Source: Ignavibacteria bacterium
GTDB lineage: Bacteria; Bacteroidota; Ignavibacteria; UBA10030; SZUA-254
NCBI GenBank assembly: GCA_016178625.1
Contig: JACOSX010000074.1
Location: 1 to 61,000 of the forward strand
Reading direction: 5' to 3'
DNA: 61,000 nucleotides
In this document: positions 54,206 through 61,000 of the stretch, piece after piece
How the letters are laid out: each line of letters begins with the position of its first letter
How positions within the stretch are numbered: position 1 is the stretch's first letter
Made by a program: the position numbers and the translations under genes
The notes under the pieces: generated by a model
Told to the model about the DNA's origin: nothing
The model's input: the letters and a program-made list of their open reading frames with translations, nothing else
Databases searched by the model: none

Positions 54206-55324
54206 TTAGAATGTCATCTCGTAAATACGATAGGTCTTTGTTCGCTCAGCGTTCAAGAGCTCGGCGCTGCGATTCATCATAACGTTATCTTCCAGCACCC
54301 AACTTGCTTCTCCTTCAGTATACCCTTTCTCGACACACCGCTTTGCGGTCTCGTAAAACAAAACACCGGCGGCGCCCGTTTTCTGTCGCTCTGGAATTAC
54401 TCCCAACACAATGATGCGTGCCCAGTTGATCTTCTTCTTGTGCCAGAAGAGCCTCAACAGACCCGGGAGCAGATATCCCTTTGCATTGTACTTAAGTGCT
54501 ATATTGAGATCGGGGAGAGAAAGAGCAAATCCAATCGGTTCCCCTTTATACTCCGCAATAATAACAAGTTCCGGCACGACCACAGGTTTAAGATCTTTTG
54601 CCATCGCATCAAATTCTTCATCCGTCATTGGGACAGCACCCCAATTATATTGCCATGCTCTATTATAAATGCTCTTGATCAAGGCTACCTCACTGTTGAA
54701 ATCTTTCATGTTCAGACTGCGAAAGGTCAAACCTTCGCGTTGTCGCACAAGTTCGGTGACCCTCATGAGTCGGTCGGTAAACACCTTATCCTTCGAGACA
54801 TGGTACGCGTAAAGATCTTTCACCTTTGTCAGACCTGCGCGTTCAACCAGCGTCGGGTAGTATGGCAGATTATATGGCATCAACACTACGGGCGGCTTAT
54901 CGAATCCTTCAACAAGGAGCCCATATTCATCATTGACGGAGGGACTTGCCGGTCCGCGCATTGCAGTCACGCCTCGAATCTTCAGCCACTCTCGCGCTTC
55001 ACGGAAAAGAGCGTCGGCAACAACTTGATCGTTGATGCACTCAAAAAATCCGAAGAAGCCGACGTTCTCCCGATGTTCCTTGTTATGATTATGATTGATG
55101 ATCGCGCCGATACGCCCGACGATTTCACCATTCCTACGAGCAAGAAAGAATTCCGCTTCAGCATGTCGGTAGAAAGGGTTCTTCTGCTTGTCCATCAACT
55201 TCCGACGATCCATCAAAAGCGGTGGAACCCACTGTGGACACCCGGCATACAGCGACCAAGGAAACTTTATAAACTGCACAGTGTCTCGTTTGGAGACAAC
55301 CGCCTGTATACTGATTGAGATCAC
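54206..55324 (-). CDS. GNAT-like acyltransferase, candidate bacterial ceramide synthase
   Basis: A 372-aa protein with an acyl-CoA N-acyltransferase fold. Distinct blocks include KFPWSLYAGCPQWVPPLL, EFFLARRNGEIVGRIGAI, MRGPASPSVNDEYGLLVEGF and IVLGVIPERQKTGAAGVLF (the acetyl-CoA/acyl-CoA loop). I start it at GTG 55324, since the longer frame would overlap the upstream gene; a GTG at 55351 is possible. It lies 43 bp after a serine palmitoyltransferase-like gene. In Caulobacter the ceramide synthase bCerS is a GNAT-like protein encoded near spt, so an N-acylation of 3-ketosphinganine is the leading guess. A housekeeping acetyltransferase role cannot be excluded. Confidence 0.7.
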   Translation of the reverse strand: MISISIQAVVSKRDTVQFIKFPWSLYAGCPQWVPPLLMDRRKLMDKQKNPFYRHAEAEFFLARRNGEIVGRIGAIINHNHNKEHRENVGFFGFFECINDQVVADALFREAREWLKIRGVTAMRGPASPSVNDEYGLLVEGFDKPPVVLMPYNLPYYPTLVERAGLTKVKDLYAYHVSKDKVFTDRLMRVTELVRQREGLTFRSLNMKDFNSEVALIKSIYNRAWQYNWGAVPMTDEEFDAMAKDLKPVVVPELVIIAEYKGEPIGFALSLPDLNIALKYNAKGYLLPGLLRLFWHKKKINWARIIVLGVIPERQKTGAAGVLFYETAKRCVEKGYTEGEASWVLEDNVMMNRSAELLNAERTKTYRIYEMTF

Positions 55325-55367
55325 GTATGCTGACGTCGGATGAGACGACACAACGGCAACAACGCCC

Positions 55368-56615
55368 TCACGAGATGATACCGAGTGCCCTGCCTTCCCG
55401 GGCGAACAATTCAAGGATACGATCGAGGTGCTGGTCTTCGTGCGCCGCCATATAACTCGTCCGCATCATCTGCATTCCAGGAGGAACACCCGGGCTGATA
55501 AAGGCATTCACGAATACGCCTGCGTCGAACAGGGCACGCCAGAATTGGAACGCAATCATATCATCACCCACGATGACCGGAACGACGGCTGATTGTCCTT
55601 CGATGATTTTAAATCCGAGCTGACGAAATCCAGACCGCATCTTGTCTGCGTTATGAATGAGTTTGTGAATCCGCTCGGGCTCCTTTTCAAGGATATCAAG
55701 GGCAGCAAGGGCTGCTGCCACGGATGCCGGGGTTGGACTTGCACTAAAGATAAGAGCCGGAGAATGGTGCTTGAGGTAATTGATCACGCGCTCATCTCCC
55801 ACTACGAACCCACCCAACGAAGCAAAGGTCTTACTGAATGTACCCATCGTCAGGTCGACCTGATCTTCCAGGCCGAAGTGGCTTGCCGTTCCTCTTCCGC
55901 CCTTACCGATGACACCGACAGCATGTGCGTCATCAACGAGGATCCGCGCATTGTATTTTTTTGCAATAGCAACCAAGGCCGGCAGGTTGACAATTTCTCC
56001 GGTCGTGCTGAAGACTCCATCGGTAACGATTAACTTCCCAACATGGAACGGTAATCGAGCAATTACTCGTTCGAGATCCGACATGTCATTATGTTTATAC
56101 CGCACAAAATCCGCGAACATCCCTTTCGCCATCATATAGCCCGCGACGATGCAGGCATGATTATCCTTATCCGTGATAAGATATTCGCCTCGTTGGACAA
56201 GCGTGGGGATGATCCCCTGCGCTGTTTGATATCCCGTGCTGAAGAGAAGGCAGGCTTCTTTGCCCATGAACTTTGCGAGCCGAACTTCCAAATCATTATG
56301 GAGGTCAAGCGTTCCGGTGAGATAGCGAGATCCGGAGCACCCTGTCCCATATTTTTCAACTGCCTGAACCGCGGCTTCCTTCACCTGAGGATGCGCCGTC
56401 AATCCCAGATAATTGTTGGAACCTGCCATGATGATTTTCCGGCCTTCGATTTGAACAACCGGACCCTCATTCTCTTCAATCGCACGGAAGTAAGGATAGA
56501 AACCTGCGGCTTTTACTTCATCAGCGCGAACGAAGTCCCAACATTTCTGAAATAAATCGATTGTGTCCTTCATCTGAGGAACTGCAGACGGTTGCGAAAC
56601 GGGATGTGAGGTCAT
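55368..56615 (-). CDS. spt: Serine palmitoyltransferase-like alpha-oxoamine synthase
   Basis: A 415-aa PLP enzyme of the alpha-oxoamine synthase family (SPT, KBL, BioF). The PLP lysine is Lys262 in [52 protein letters not shown] and [16 protein letters not shown] are family blocks. The extended N-terminus ([22 protein letters not shown]) and the final [13 protein letters not shown] are like bacterial SPT rather than BioF or KBL. No biotin or threonine genes are near, while a GNAT-like gene and an SDR are. The expected product is 3-ketosphinganine. Its promoter is face-to-face with that of the SDR gene. Confidence 0.82.
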   Translation of the reverse strand: MTSHPVSQPSAVPQMKDTIDLFQKCWDFVRADEVKAAGFYPYFRAIEENEGPVVQIEGRKIIMAGSNNYLGLTAHPQVKEAAVQAVEKYGTGCSGSRYLTGTLDLHNDLEVRLAKFMGKEACLLFSTGYQTAQGIIPTLVQRGEYLITDKDNHACIVAGYMMAKGMFADFVRYKHNDMSDLERVIARLPFHVGKLIVTDGVFSTTGEIVNLPALVAIAKKYNARILVDDAHAVGVIGKGGRGTASHFGLEDQVDLTMGTFSKTFASLGGFVVGDERVINYLKHHSPALIFSASPTPASVAAALAALDILEKEPERIHKLIHNADKMRSGFRQLGFKIIEGQSAVVPVIVGDDMIAFQFWRALFDAGVFVNAFISPGVPPGMQMMRTSYMAAHEDQHLDRILELFAREGRALGIIS

Positions 56616-56749
56616 AATGTGTCAGTCTCGGCTATTCAATTGGGATGTGGTATGCTTGAAACCGTTTGCTCACGCTATGGCTGCAAGTTTCACGTTCGAA
56701 GATATGACTTCTCAGTAGCGAACGTTTACTATGAGTATTCCGTGAGAAG

Positions 56750-56778
56750 TTGCGTACCAAAATTTTTTTTAATATACT
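56750..56778 (+). promoter_or_regulatory. Promoter for the SDR reductase gene
   Basis: TTGCGT (56750-56755), 17 bases, TATACT (56773-56778). Its -10 box overlaps that of the minus-strand promoter. The leader would be about 68 bases. Confidence 0.55.
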
Positions 56779-56799
56779 TCATTCGAGTTTAAAAGTCAA
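56771..56799 (-). promoter_or_regulatory. Promoter for the spt-GNAT-ilvE operon
   Basis: On the minus strand TTGACT (56794-56799), 17 bases, TATATT (56771-56776). It shares 56773-56776 with the -10 of the opposite promoter. The leader to the spt ATG would be about 150 bases. Confidence 0.65.
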
Positions 56800-56852
56800 T
56801 TAACCGTTCCACTCGACATCGGTCTTCTAATCGCTAACATGTAGTTCATTCC

Positions 56853-57836
56853 ATGCGAGTACTCATTACAGGAGCAACAGGTTTTATCGGAAGTCATCTT
56901 ATTGAAGAACTTCACAAGAAAGGCTACCAGCTCCGATGCTTGGTACGGAAGACTTCCAATCCGGTTTGGATCAAACATCTTCCGATTGATTACATGTACG
57001 GAGATCTGTTTGATGAGCAAGCCTTGAGAAAAGCAGTCGAGGGCATGGATTACATTTATCACCTCGCAGGACTCACGAAAGCAAAGACGAAAGCCGAATA
57101 TTTTCAGGCAAACCACGTTGCAACGCGGAATCTGCTCGAGGCAGTCAACGTTGTCAATCCAAAACCGAGAAGATTCGTGCATGTCAGTAGCCAAGCCGCT
57201 GTTGGTCCAAGCATGAATGGCGTTGCCGTCGATGAGCGGACACCATTTCATCCGATCACAGCCTACGGCAGAAGCAAAATGGAAGCGGAGAAGGAATGTT
57301 TGAAAATGATGGATTCCTTAGCGATTACCATCACGCGTCCTCCCGCGGTGTACGGACCTCGTGACAAGGATGTCTTCGAATTTTTTAATGCAATGAATAA
57401 GGGACTACAACCGATGATCGGCTTCAACAATAAGACCGTCAGTCTTATTCATGTCCGAGATTTGGTCAATGGAATTATTCTCGCGGGCGAGCATCCGAAG
57501 AGTATCGGTCAAACATACTTCATTTCCAGTGAACGGTTTTACAATTGGCGCGAGGTGGGGGAAATCACCGCGCGGATCATGGACAAGAAAGTGTTCCGCA
57601 TACGGGTGCCTGAATTTGGTGTTTATACAATAGCCGGATTTTCCGAGTTAGTAGGTCTGCTCAGCCACAAACCTGTTCTGCTTAATTTCGAGAAGGCAAG
57701 AGATATAGTTCAGGATGCGTGGACATGCAGCATCGCAAAAGCGAAAAAGGAGTTAGAATTCAGGGAAGCGCTCACACTCGAAGACGGAATCAAGAATACC
57801 GTGCAATGGTATCGAGAACAAGGTTGGTTGAAGTGA
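56853..57836 (+). CDS. NAD(P)-dependent epimerase/dehydratase, candidate ceramide reductase CerR
   Basis: A 327-aa extended short-chain dehydrogenase. The nucleotide motif is TGATGFIGSH (residues 6-15), HLAGLTKAKTK follows, and the catalytic pair is Tyr138 and Lys142 in YGRSK with Ser in HVSSQAAVG. Extended SDRs include sugar epimerases. Divergence from the spt operon and the known pathway in Caulobacter and Bacteroides, where an SDR named CerR reduces the 3-keto group, favour a sphingolipid role. Sugar epimerisation remains possible. Confidence 0.75.
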   Translation: MRVLITGATGFIGSHLIEELHKKGYQLRCLVRKTSNPVWIKHLPIDYMYGDLFDEQALRKAVEGMDYIYHLAGLTKAKTKAEYFQANHVATRNLLEAVNVVNPKPRRFVHVSSQAAVGPSMNGVAVDERTPFHPITAYGRSKMEAEKECLKMMDSLAITITRPPAVYGPRDKDVFEFFNAMNKGLQPMIGFNNKTVSLIHVRDLVNGIILAGEHPKSIGQTYFISSERFYNWREVGEITARIMDKKVFRIRVPEFGVYTIAGFSELVGLLSHKPVLLNFEKARDIVQDAWTCSIAKAKKELEFREALTLEDGIKNTVQWYREQGWLK

Positions 57837-57847
57837 CCTGAGCGTGT

Positions 57848-57876
57848 TTGACTTGCCGCGGCTTATTTCGTATATT
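57848..57876 (+). promoter_or_regulatory. Promoter for initiator tRNA-Met
   Basis: TTGACT (57848-57853), 17 bases, TATATT (57871-57876). The predicted transcription start is about 8 bases before the tRNA. Confidence 0.75.
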
Positions 57877-57890
57877 GTATACACAATGAT

Positions 57891-57963
57891 CGCGGGGTGG
57901 AGCAATTGGTAGCTCGTTGGGCTCATAACCCAAAGGCTGCGGGTTCAAGTCCCGCCCCCGCTA
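57891..57963 (+). tRNA. Initiator tRNA-Met (CAT anticodon)
   Basis: A 73-base tRNA with 3' CCA not encoded. The acceptor arm CGCGGGG pairs with CCCCGCT, leaving C1 opposed to T72 and unpaired. The anticodon stem carries three consecutive G-C pairs around CTCATAA. Both are marks of initiator tRNA-fMet. The T-arm GCGGG-TTCAAGT-CCCGC is normal. Confidence 0.97.
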
Positions 57964-57964
57964 C

Positions 57965-58005
57965 GAAAACGAAACGCCCGACCTTAGGTCGGGCGTTTCG
58001 TTTTC
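57965..58005. terminator. Terminator after tRNA-fMet, 19-bp stem
   Basis: A perfect 19-bp hairpin, arms 57965-57983 and 57987-58005, loop TTA. The GC core CGCCCGACC is flanked by an A-rich arm and its T-rich complement, so it can stop transcription from both strands (the tRNA and the arabinose transporter operon). Confidence 0.85.
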
Positions 58006-58194
58006 ATTGTAAGTGACCAGTGTAATGTTTGATTCCCTCGGAACAGTCTAACCGACAGATGAGTAGGTTGATTGTGGGTGTTTCCAATCTCAAATGTTTC
58101 TTTCGATGTTCGATAGAGGAGCACTCAAGGGACGCTCACGGAATACTGCCGGAAGCATTTGATCAGTCCCGATTTAATAACGCCAGGGTCAGTT
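58006..58194. other. Intergenic region with nothing recognised
   Basis: About 190 bp between the tRNA terminator and the araH stop codon. I see no RNA gene, repeat or coding region with support. Confidence 0.5.
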
Positions 58195-59163
58195 TCATAC
58201 CCTTGACCTCTGCTTCAACCGATCCACCAACACTGCTGATAGAAGAACCCCACCGCTGGCAACGTACTGATAAAACGTTGAAATGTTTAATAGATTCATT
58301 GCATTTTGGACGGTACCCATGATCAGCACACCGACAACGACGCCACTCATTGTCGCTACCCCGCCAGTCAGAGAGACCCCTCCGAGCACACAGGCAGAGA
58401 TCACCTGAAGCTCCAGTCCCTGTGCGGTAGCGGGCTGGCCGCTGGTCATGCGAGATGCGAGAATGACTCCAGCGAACCCAGCGATCAATCCCTGCATCGT
58501 GAACGTGGTGATCTTGGTTCGAGTCACAGCAATTCCAGCGAGGTGTGCTGCCTCTTTATTCCCCCCGATGGCGAGATTGTTGCGACCAAAGGTTGTGCGG
58601 TTCAGCAAGACACCGAATACAATAAAGCACACAATCATAATCCACACAGGTGTTGGGACACCCAACCAAGCAGAAATCCCGAGCGCAAAAAAACTTGTCT
58701 CTCGAACGCCGATCGCTTTTCCGTCCGAGATGATATACGATAACCCACGTGCGATCTGCATCGTAGCCAGCGTCGTGATGAGGGCGTTAATGCCGATGCC
58801 AGCGATGACGATCCCGTTGATCAACCCAACCACTCCACCTGCAAGAATACCCGCGGTAATACCCAGCGCCGCGCTATTAGTCCTATCGATCACAACCGCT
58901 GCCAGCACACCTGCACAAGCGACCACCGAGCCAACCGAAAGATCAAAGTCACCTGCTGCAAGACAAAACACCATCGTGCAGGCGATGATACCGACAGTTG
59001 CTACAGAGAGGGCAAGGCCACTCATGTTTATCCAACTGAAAAAATTCGGAACAAACATTGAGATGACAACAAAGAGAACGACAAAGACGATCGCCATCCC
59101 ACTATTCTCCCAGAGCAATTGAAAACGATTAGCCGTTGAGGATATAGAATTCAAGCGCGTCAT
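58195..59163 (-). CDS. araH: L-arabinose ABC transporter permease
   Basis: A 322-aa inner membrane permease closely like E. coli AraH. The shared blocks include CLAAGDFDLSVGSVVACAGV, INALITTLATMQIARGLSYI, ISDGKAIGV...SFFALG, NRTTFGRNNLAIGGNKEAA, LASRMTSGQP and CVLGGVSLTGG. The start overlaps the araG stop as ATGA. RbsC of the ribose system is the nearest alternative, but the araF tail argues for arabinose. Confidence 0.85.
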   Translation of the reverse strand: MTRLNSISSTANRFQLLWENSGMAIVFVVLFVVISMFVPNFFSWINMSGLALSVATVGIIACTMVFCLAAGDFDLSVGSVVACAGVLAAVVIDRTNSAALGITAGILAGGVVGLINGIVIAGIGINALITTLATMQIARGLSYIISDGKAIGVRETSFFALGISAWLGVPTPVWIMIVCFIVFGVLLNRTTFGRNNLAIGGNKEAAHLAGIAVTRTKITTFTMQGLIAGFAGVILASRMTSGQPATAQGLELQVISACVLGGVSLTGGVATMSGVVVGVLIMGTVQNAMNLLNISTFYQYVASGGVLLSAVLVDRLKQRSRV

Positions 59164-60677
59164 ACTGCCGATCGCACTCCCGAGCTGGGTGTTGGGGGGA
59201 GAGCAAGGTACAGCAATCGTTCTTCATTCGATTCAGAGCGTAGGAGTGATGCAACGATGCGACCTTCACGCATCACGAGGATTCTGTCTGAGATGCCAAG
59301 CACTTCGGGCAGCTCGCTGGAAACCACGACGATGCCGATACCCTGCCGAGCTAAATCGTAAATGATCGAGTAAATCTCGCTTTTGGCGCCAACGTCAATT
59401 CCTCGAGTTGGCTCGTCCAGCAACATCACATTGATCGCCGCACTGAGCCACCGCGCAAGCACTACCTTCTGCTGGTTGCCACCGGAAAGATAGACGATGA
59501 GTTGTCGAAGTGAAGGAGTTTTGATTATAAGTTTTTCTACCTGTCGAGAAGCATTCTCGCGCTCGCGACGTTCGTTAATCAGCCATCCACGTACCGAGAG
59601 AGAGTGCCGTGTGCTAAGATTGATATTTTCCATCACTGACCGCAAGGGGAAAATCCCCTCCTTCTTGCGATCTTCAGAACAAAACATCAGCCCACTGCGG
59701 ATTGTCGTGGAAGGGTTTGTAAGCCTTAGAGGTTTTCCAGCCACACTCACAGTTCCTGCAGTTGCACGAGTGGCACCATAGGTTAGTTTGAGAAGCTCAG
59801 TTCGTCCGGCGCCGATCAAGCCAAACACTCCGAGGATCTCTCCCTTCTCCACGGAAAACGATGCAGGCTCGGCCAGCCCGGGACCCATCAACTCCCGAAC
59901 CTCCAATGCAGATCCGCCGTGCGGTCGTCGTTCATAGTGGTAGATGTCGTTGATTGGTCGACCCACCATGCGTTGAACTAAATCGTTGCTGGTCACTTTG
60001 CTCATGTCCGAAAATGTTTCAACACACTGTCCGTCGCGCAGCACCGTTGCGGCGTCGCAGATTTCAAATATCTCTTCTAACCGATGCGAGACATAAATAA
60101 TCATGTGCCCTCGGTTTTTCAGCTCACGGATAATGGCAAAGAGTTTTTTCGTCTCCTGATCCGAAAGACTGCTGGTTGGCTCATCGAAAGCAATGACCTT
60201 GGCGCGGCGGGTCAATGCTTTAGCTATTTCCACCATCTGGCGTTGCGCAACCGGAAGTCTGGAGACTTTCGTTGAGGGTGGAATGTCTTCTCCTAACACG
60301 GTGAGTTGCTCGAGGGTATACTTCTGCAACGTCTTTCGGTCCACAATTCCATATCGGCACGGGAGATGTCCAAGGAAGAGATTCTCAGCAACACTCATCT
60401 CTGGCACGAGGTGAAGTTCTTGGTAGATCACAGCAATGCCTGCATGAATAGCGTCTGCCGCTGACCGAAAATGTTGCTCCGCATCGTTCAGCAGGAGTTT
60501 CCCGTTATCAAGCCTGTAGATGCTGCTCAGGATCTTAAGCAGCGTACTCTTTCCCGCACCATTTTCACCGAGCAAGGCATGAACACTTCCAGCAGCGACG
60601 CTAAAATTCACGCTATCAAGTGCTTTGACTCCGGGGAAGCTCTTACTAACGGACTCGAACTGCAGGCAATGAGTCAC
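59160..60677 (-). CDS. araG: L-arabinose ABC transporter ATP-binding protein
   Basis: A 505-aa tandem ATPase (E. coli AraG is 504 aa). The first domain has Walker A GENGAGKST, IYQELHLVPEMSVAEN and DEPTSSLSDQE. The second has a degenerate Walker A GLIGAGRTE, as in RbsA/AraG, with LSGGNQQKVVLARWL and LLDEPTRGIDVGAK. It overlaps both araF and araH by ATGA, so the three form a tight operon. Couples ATP hydrolysis to sugar import. Confidence 0.87.
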   Translation of the reverse strand: MTHCLQFESVSKSFPGVKALDSVNFSVAAGSVHALLGENGAGKSTLLKILSSIYRLDNGKLLLNDAEQHFRSAADAIHAGIAVIYQELHLVPEMSVAENLFLGHLPCRYGIVDRKTLQKYTLEQLTVLGEDIPPSTKVSRLPVAQRQMVEIAKALTRRAKVIAFDEPTSSLSDQETKKLFAIIRELKNRGHMIIYVSHRLEEIFEICDAATVLRDGQCVETFSDMSKVTSNDLVQRMVGRPINDIYHYERRPHGGSALEVRELMGPGLAEPASFSVEKGEILGVFGLIGAGRTELLKLTYGATRATAGTVSVAGKPLRLTNPSTTIRSGLMFCSEDRKKEGIFPLRSVMENINLSTRHSLSVRGWLINERRERENASRQVEKLIIKTPSLRQLIVYLSGGNQQKVVLARWLSAAINVMLLDEPTRGIDVGAKSEIYSIIYDLARQGIGIVVVSSELPEVLGISDRILVMREGRIVASLLRSESNEERLLYLALPPTPSSGVRSAV

Positions 60678-61000
60678 AAGAGTCCTTGCTCTTTCATGAT
60701 TTGTTGATAGGTCTCACGTGTAATAAGGATTCCTCTCGTGTAGGTCTCTTGCGGTGGCTCGATGCCGTCCTTGATCCATTTGTACAGCATCTCACTTGTT
60801 TCAAATCCGTGTCGACGAGGCGCAAGGAGGATGGAAGCGTAGAATCCGGTGGGTTGTTCCTTTTGGAATTCGCCAATGCAATCCGTGCCGTTGATCCCGA
60901 TACCAATAACCCTCTCTGCATCATAGCCTCGTCCTTCCATCGCACGCACTGCCCCAAGCACCGCATTGTCGTTATTACCGCACACGAGCCATCGCTTGAC
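60674..61000 (-). CDS. araF: L-arabinose-binding periplasmic protein (C-terminal part)
   Basis: The frame runs off the window edge on the minus strand, leaving about 108 C-terminal residues. Blocks VCGNNDNAVLGAVRAMEG, VIGIGINGTDCIGEF, TGFYASILL, HGFETSEMLYKWI and GIEPPQETYTRGILITRE line up with the end of E. coli AraF (GIGINGVD, TGFYGSLL, SSEMLYNW, EPP). This fixes the transporter as arabinose-type. The signal peptide and N-terminal domain are outside the window. Confidence 0.85.
   Translation of the reverse strand, partial: VKRWLVCGNNDNAVLGAVRAMEGRGYDAERVIGIGINGTDCIGEFQKEQPTGFYASILLAPRRHGFETSEMLYKWIKDGIEPPQETYTRGILITRETYQQIMKEQGLL

Noticed and set aside
54140-55318. A 392-codon open frame on the plus strand opposite the GNAT-like gene
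   Set aside because: It lies antisense to a gene with clear conserved blocks, and its own translation shows no family motif and a poor, Cys/His-rich composition.
57891-57963. Elongator tRNA-Met or tRNA-Ile (CAU)
   Set aside because: The unpaired first base pair and the three G-C pairs of the anticodon stem mark an initiator.
58448-59122. A 224-codon open frame antisense to araH
   Set aside because: Proline/alanine/threonine-rich complement of hydrophobic codons; the minus-strand AraH match is unambiguous.
1-61000. CRISPR arrays, insertion sequences, prophage genes, rRNA
   Set aside because: No regularly spaced repeats, transposase or integrase motifs, phage structural genes or rRNA segments were seen on reading both strands.

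Overview
The window comes from a member of the Bacteroidota/Chlorobiota/Ignavibacteriota (FCB) group. The evidence is four type IX secretion system (T9SS) proteins (SprA, PorU, PorV, PorX), secreted proteins ending in T9SS sorting domains of the NYPNPFNP type, and a sphingolipid gene set. Unlike classical Bacteroidetes, many promoters fit an E. coli-like pattern (TTGACA, 17 bases, TATAAT-like), and several genes have Shine-Dalgarno sites. An Ignavibacteria-like lineage is my best guess, made from memory of protein style rather than a search.

Layout. 1-2.9 kb (+): an MsbA-like ABC exporter and a lipid A acyltransferase-like protein. 3.0-4.5 kb (+): a T9SS cargo protein. 4.5-7.1 kb (-): argS, rsfS and a LytR_C protein. 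7.2-7.7 kb (-): a small secreted protein with its own promoter and terminator. 7.7-17.7 kb (-): a tight run of arginase, TonB-like protein, OmpA-like protein, a large TPR protein, a plugless outer membrane barrel, panC and a nucleotidyltransferase. 17.7-28.6 kb (-): sprA, porX, tsaE, tsaB, accD and an orphan sorting-domain fragment. 29.0-31.4 kb (+): an lptF/lptG pair. 31.5-44.8 kb (-): porU, porV, an M6-like cargo protein with a broken C-terminus, a lipoprotein, a metalloprotease/propeller/barrel fusion and a small membrane protein. A structured, terminator-ended leader of about 200 nt lies directly before porU. 45.1-52.6 kb (+): a half glycogen synthase, gmhB, a DNRLRE lipoprotein, an outer membrane barrel, rpiB, glyA, tatC and a polyprenyl synthase. 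52.6-56.6 kb (-): uspA, ilvE, a GNAT-like protein and a serine palmitoyltransferase-like enzyme. 56.9-57.8 kb (+): an SDR reductase, divergent from that operon. 57.9 kb (+): initiator tRNA-Met. 58.2-61.0 kb (-): an araFGH-like arabinose importer, with araF cut by the window edge.

How the genes fit together. Most of the window concerns the cell envelope. SprA is the T9SS translocon, PorV carries substrates from it, PorU is the sortase that removes sorting domains, and PorX is the cytoplasmic regulator. Three sorting-domain remnants or cargos lie nearby, two of them damaged. The serine palmitoyltransferase, GNAT-like protein and SDR reductase match the three steps of the bacterial ceramide pathway and are driven by face-to-face promoters with overlapping -10 boxes. 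LptF/LptG, MsbA-like, acyltransferase and GmhB proteins point to LPS assembly.

The best candidates for something undescribed are the porU leader RNA (44811-45010), the TonB/OmpA/TPR/plugless-barrel operon (9362-16786), and the HEFTH-protease/propeller/barrel fusion (32433-35558). No CRISPR array, insertion sequence, rRNA or prophage was seen.
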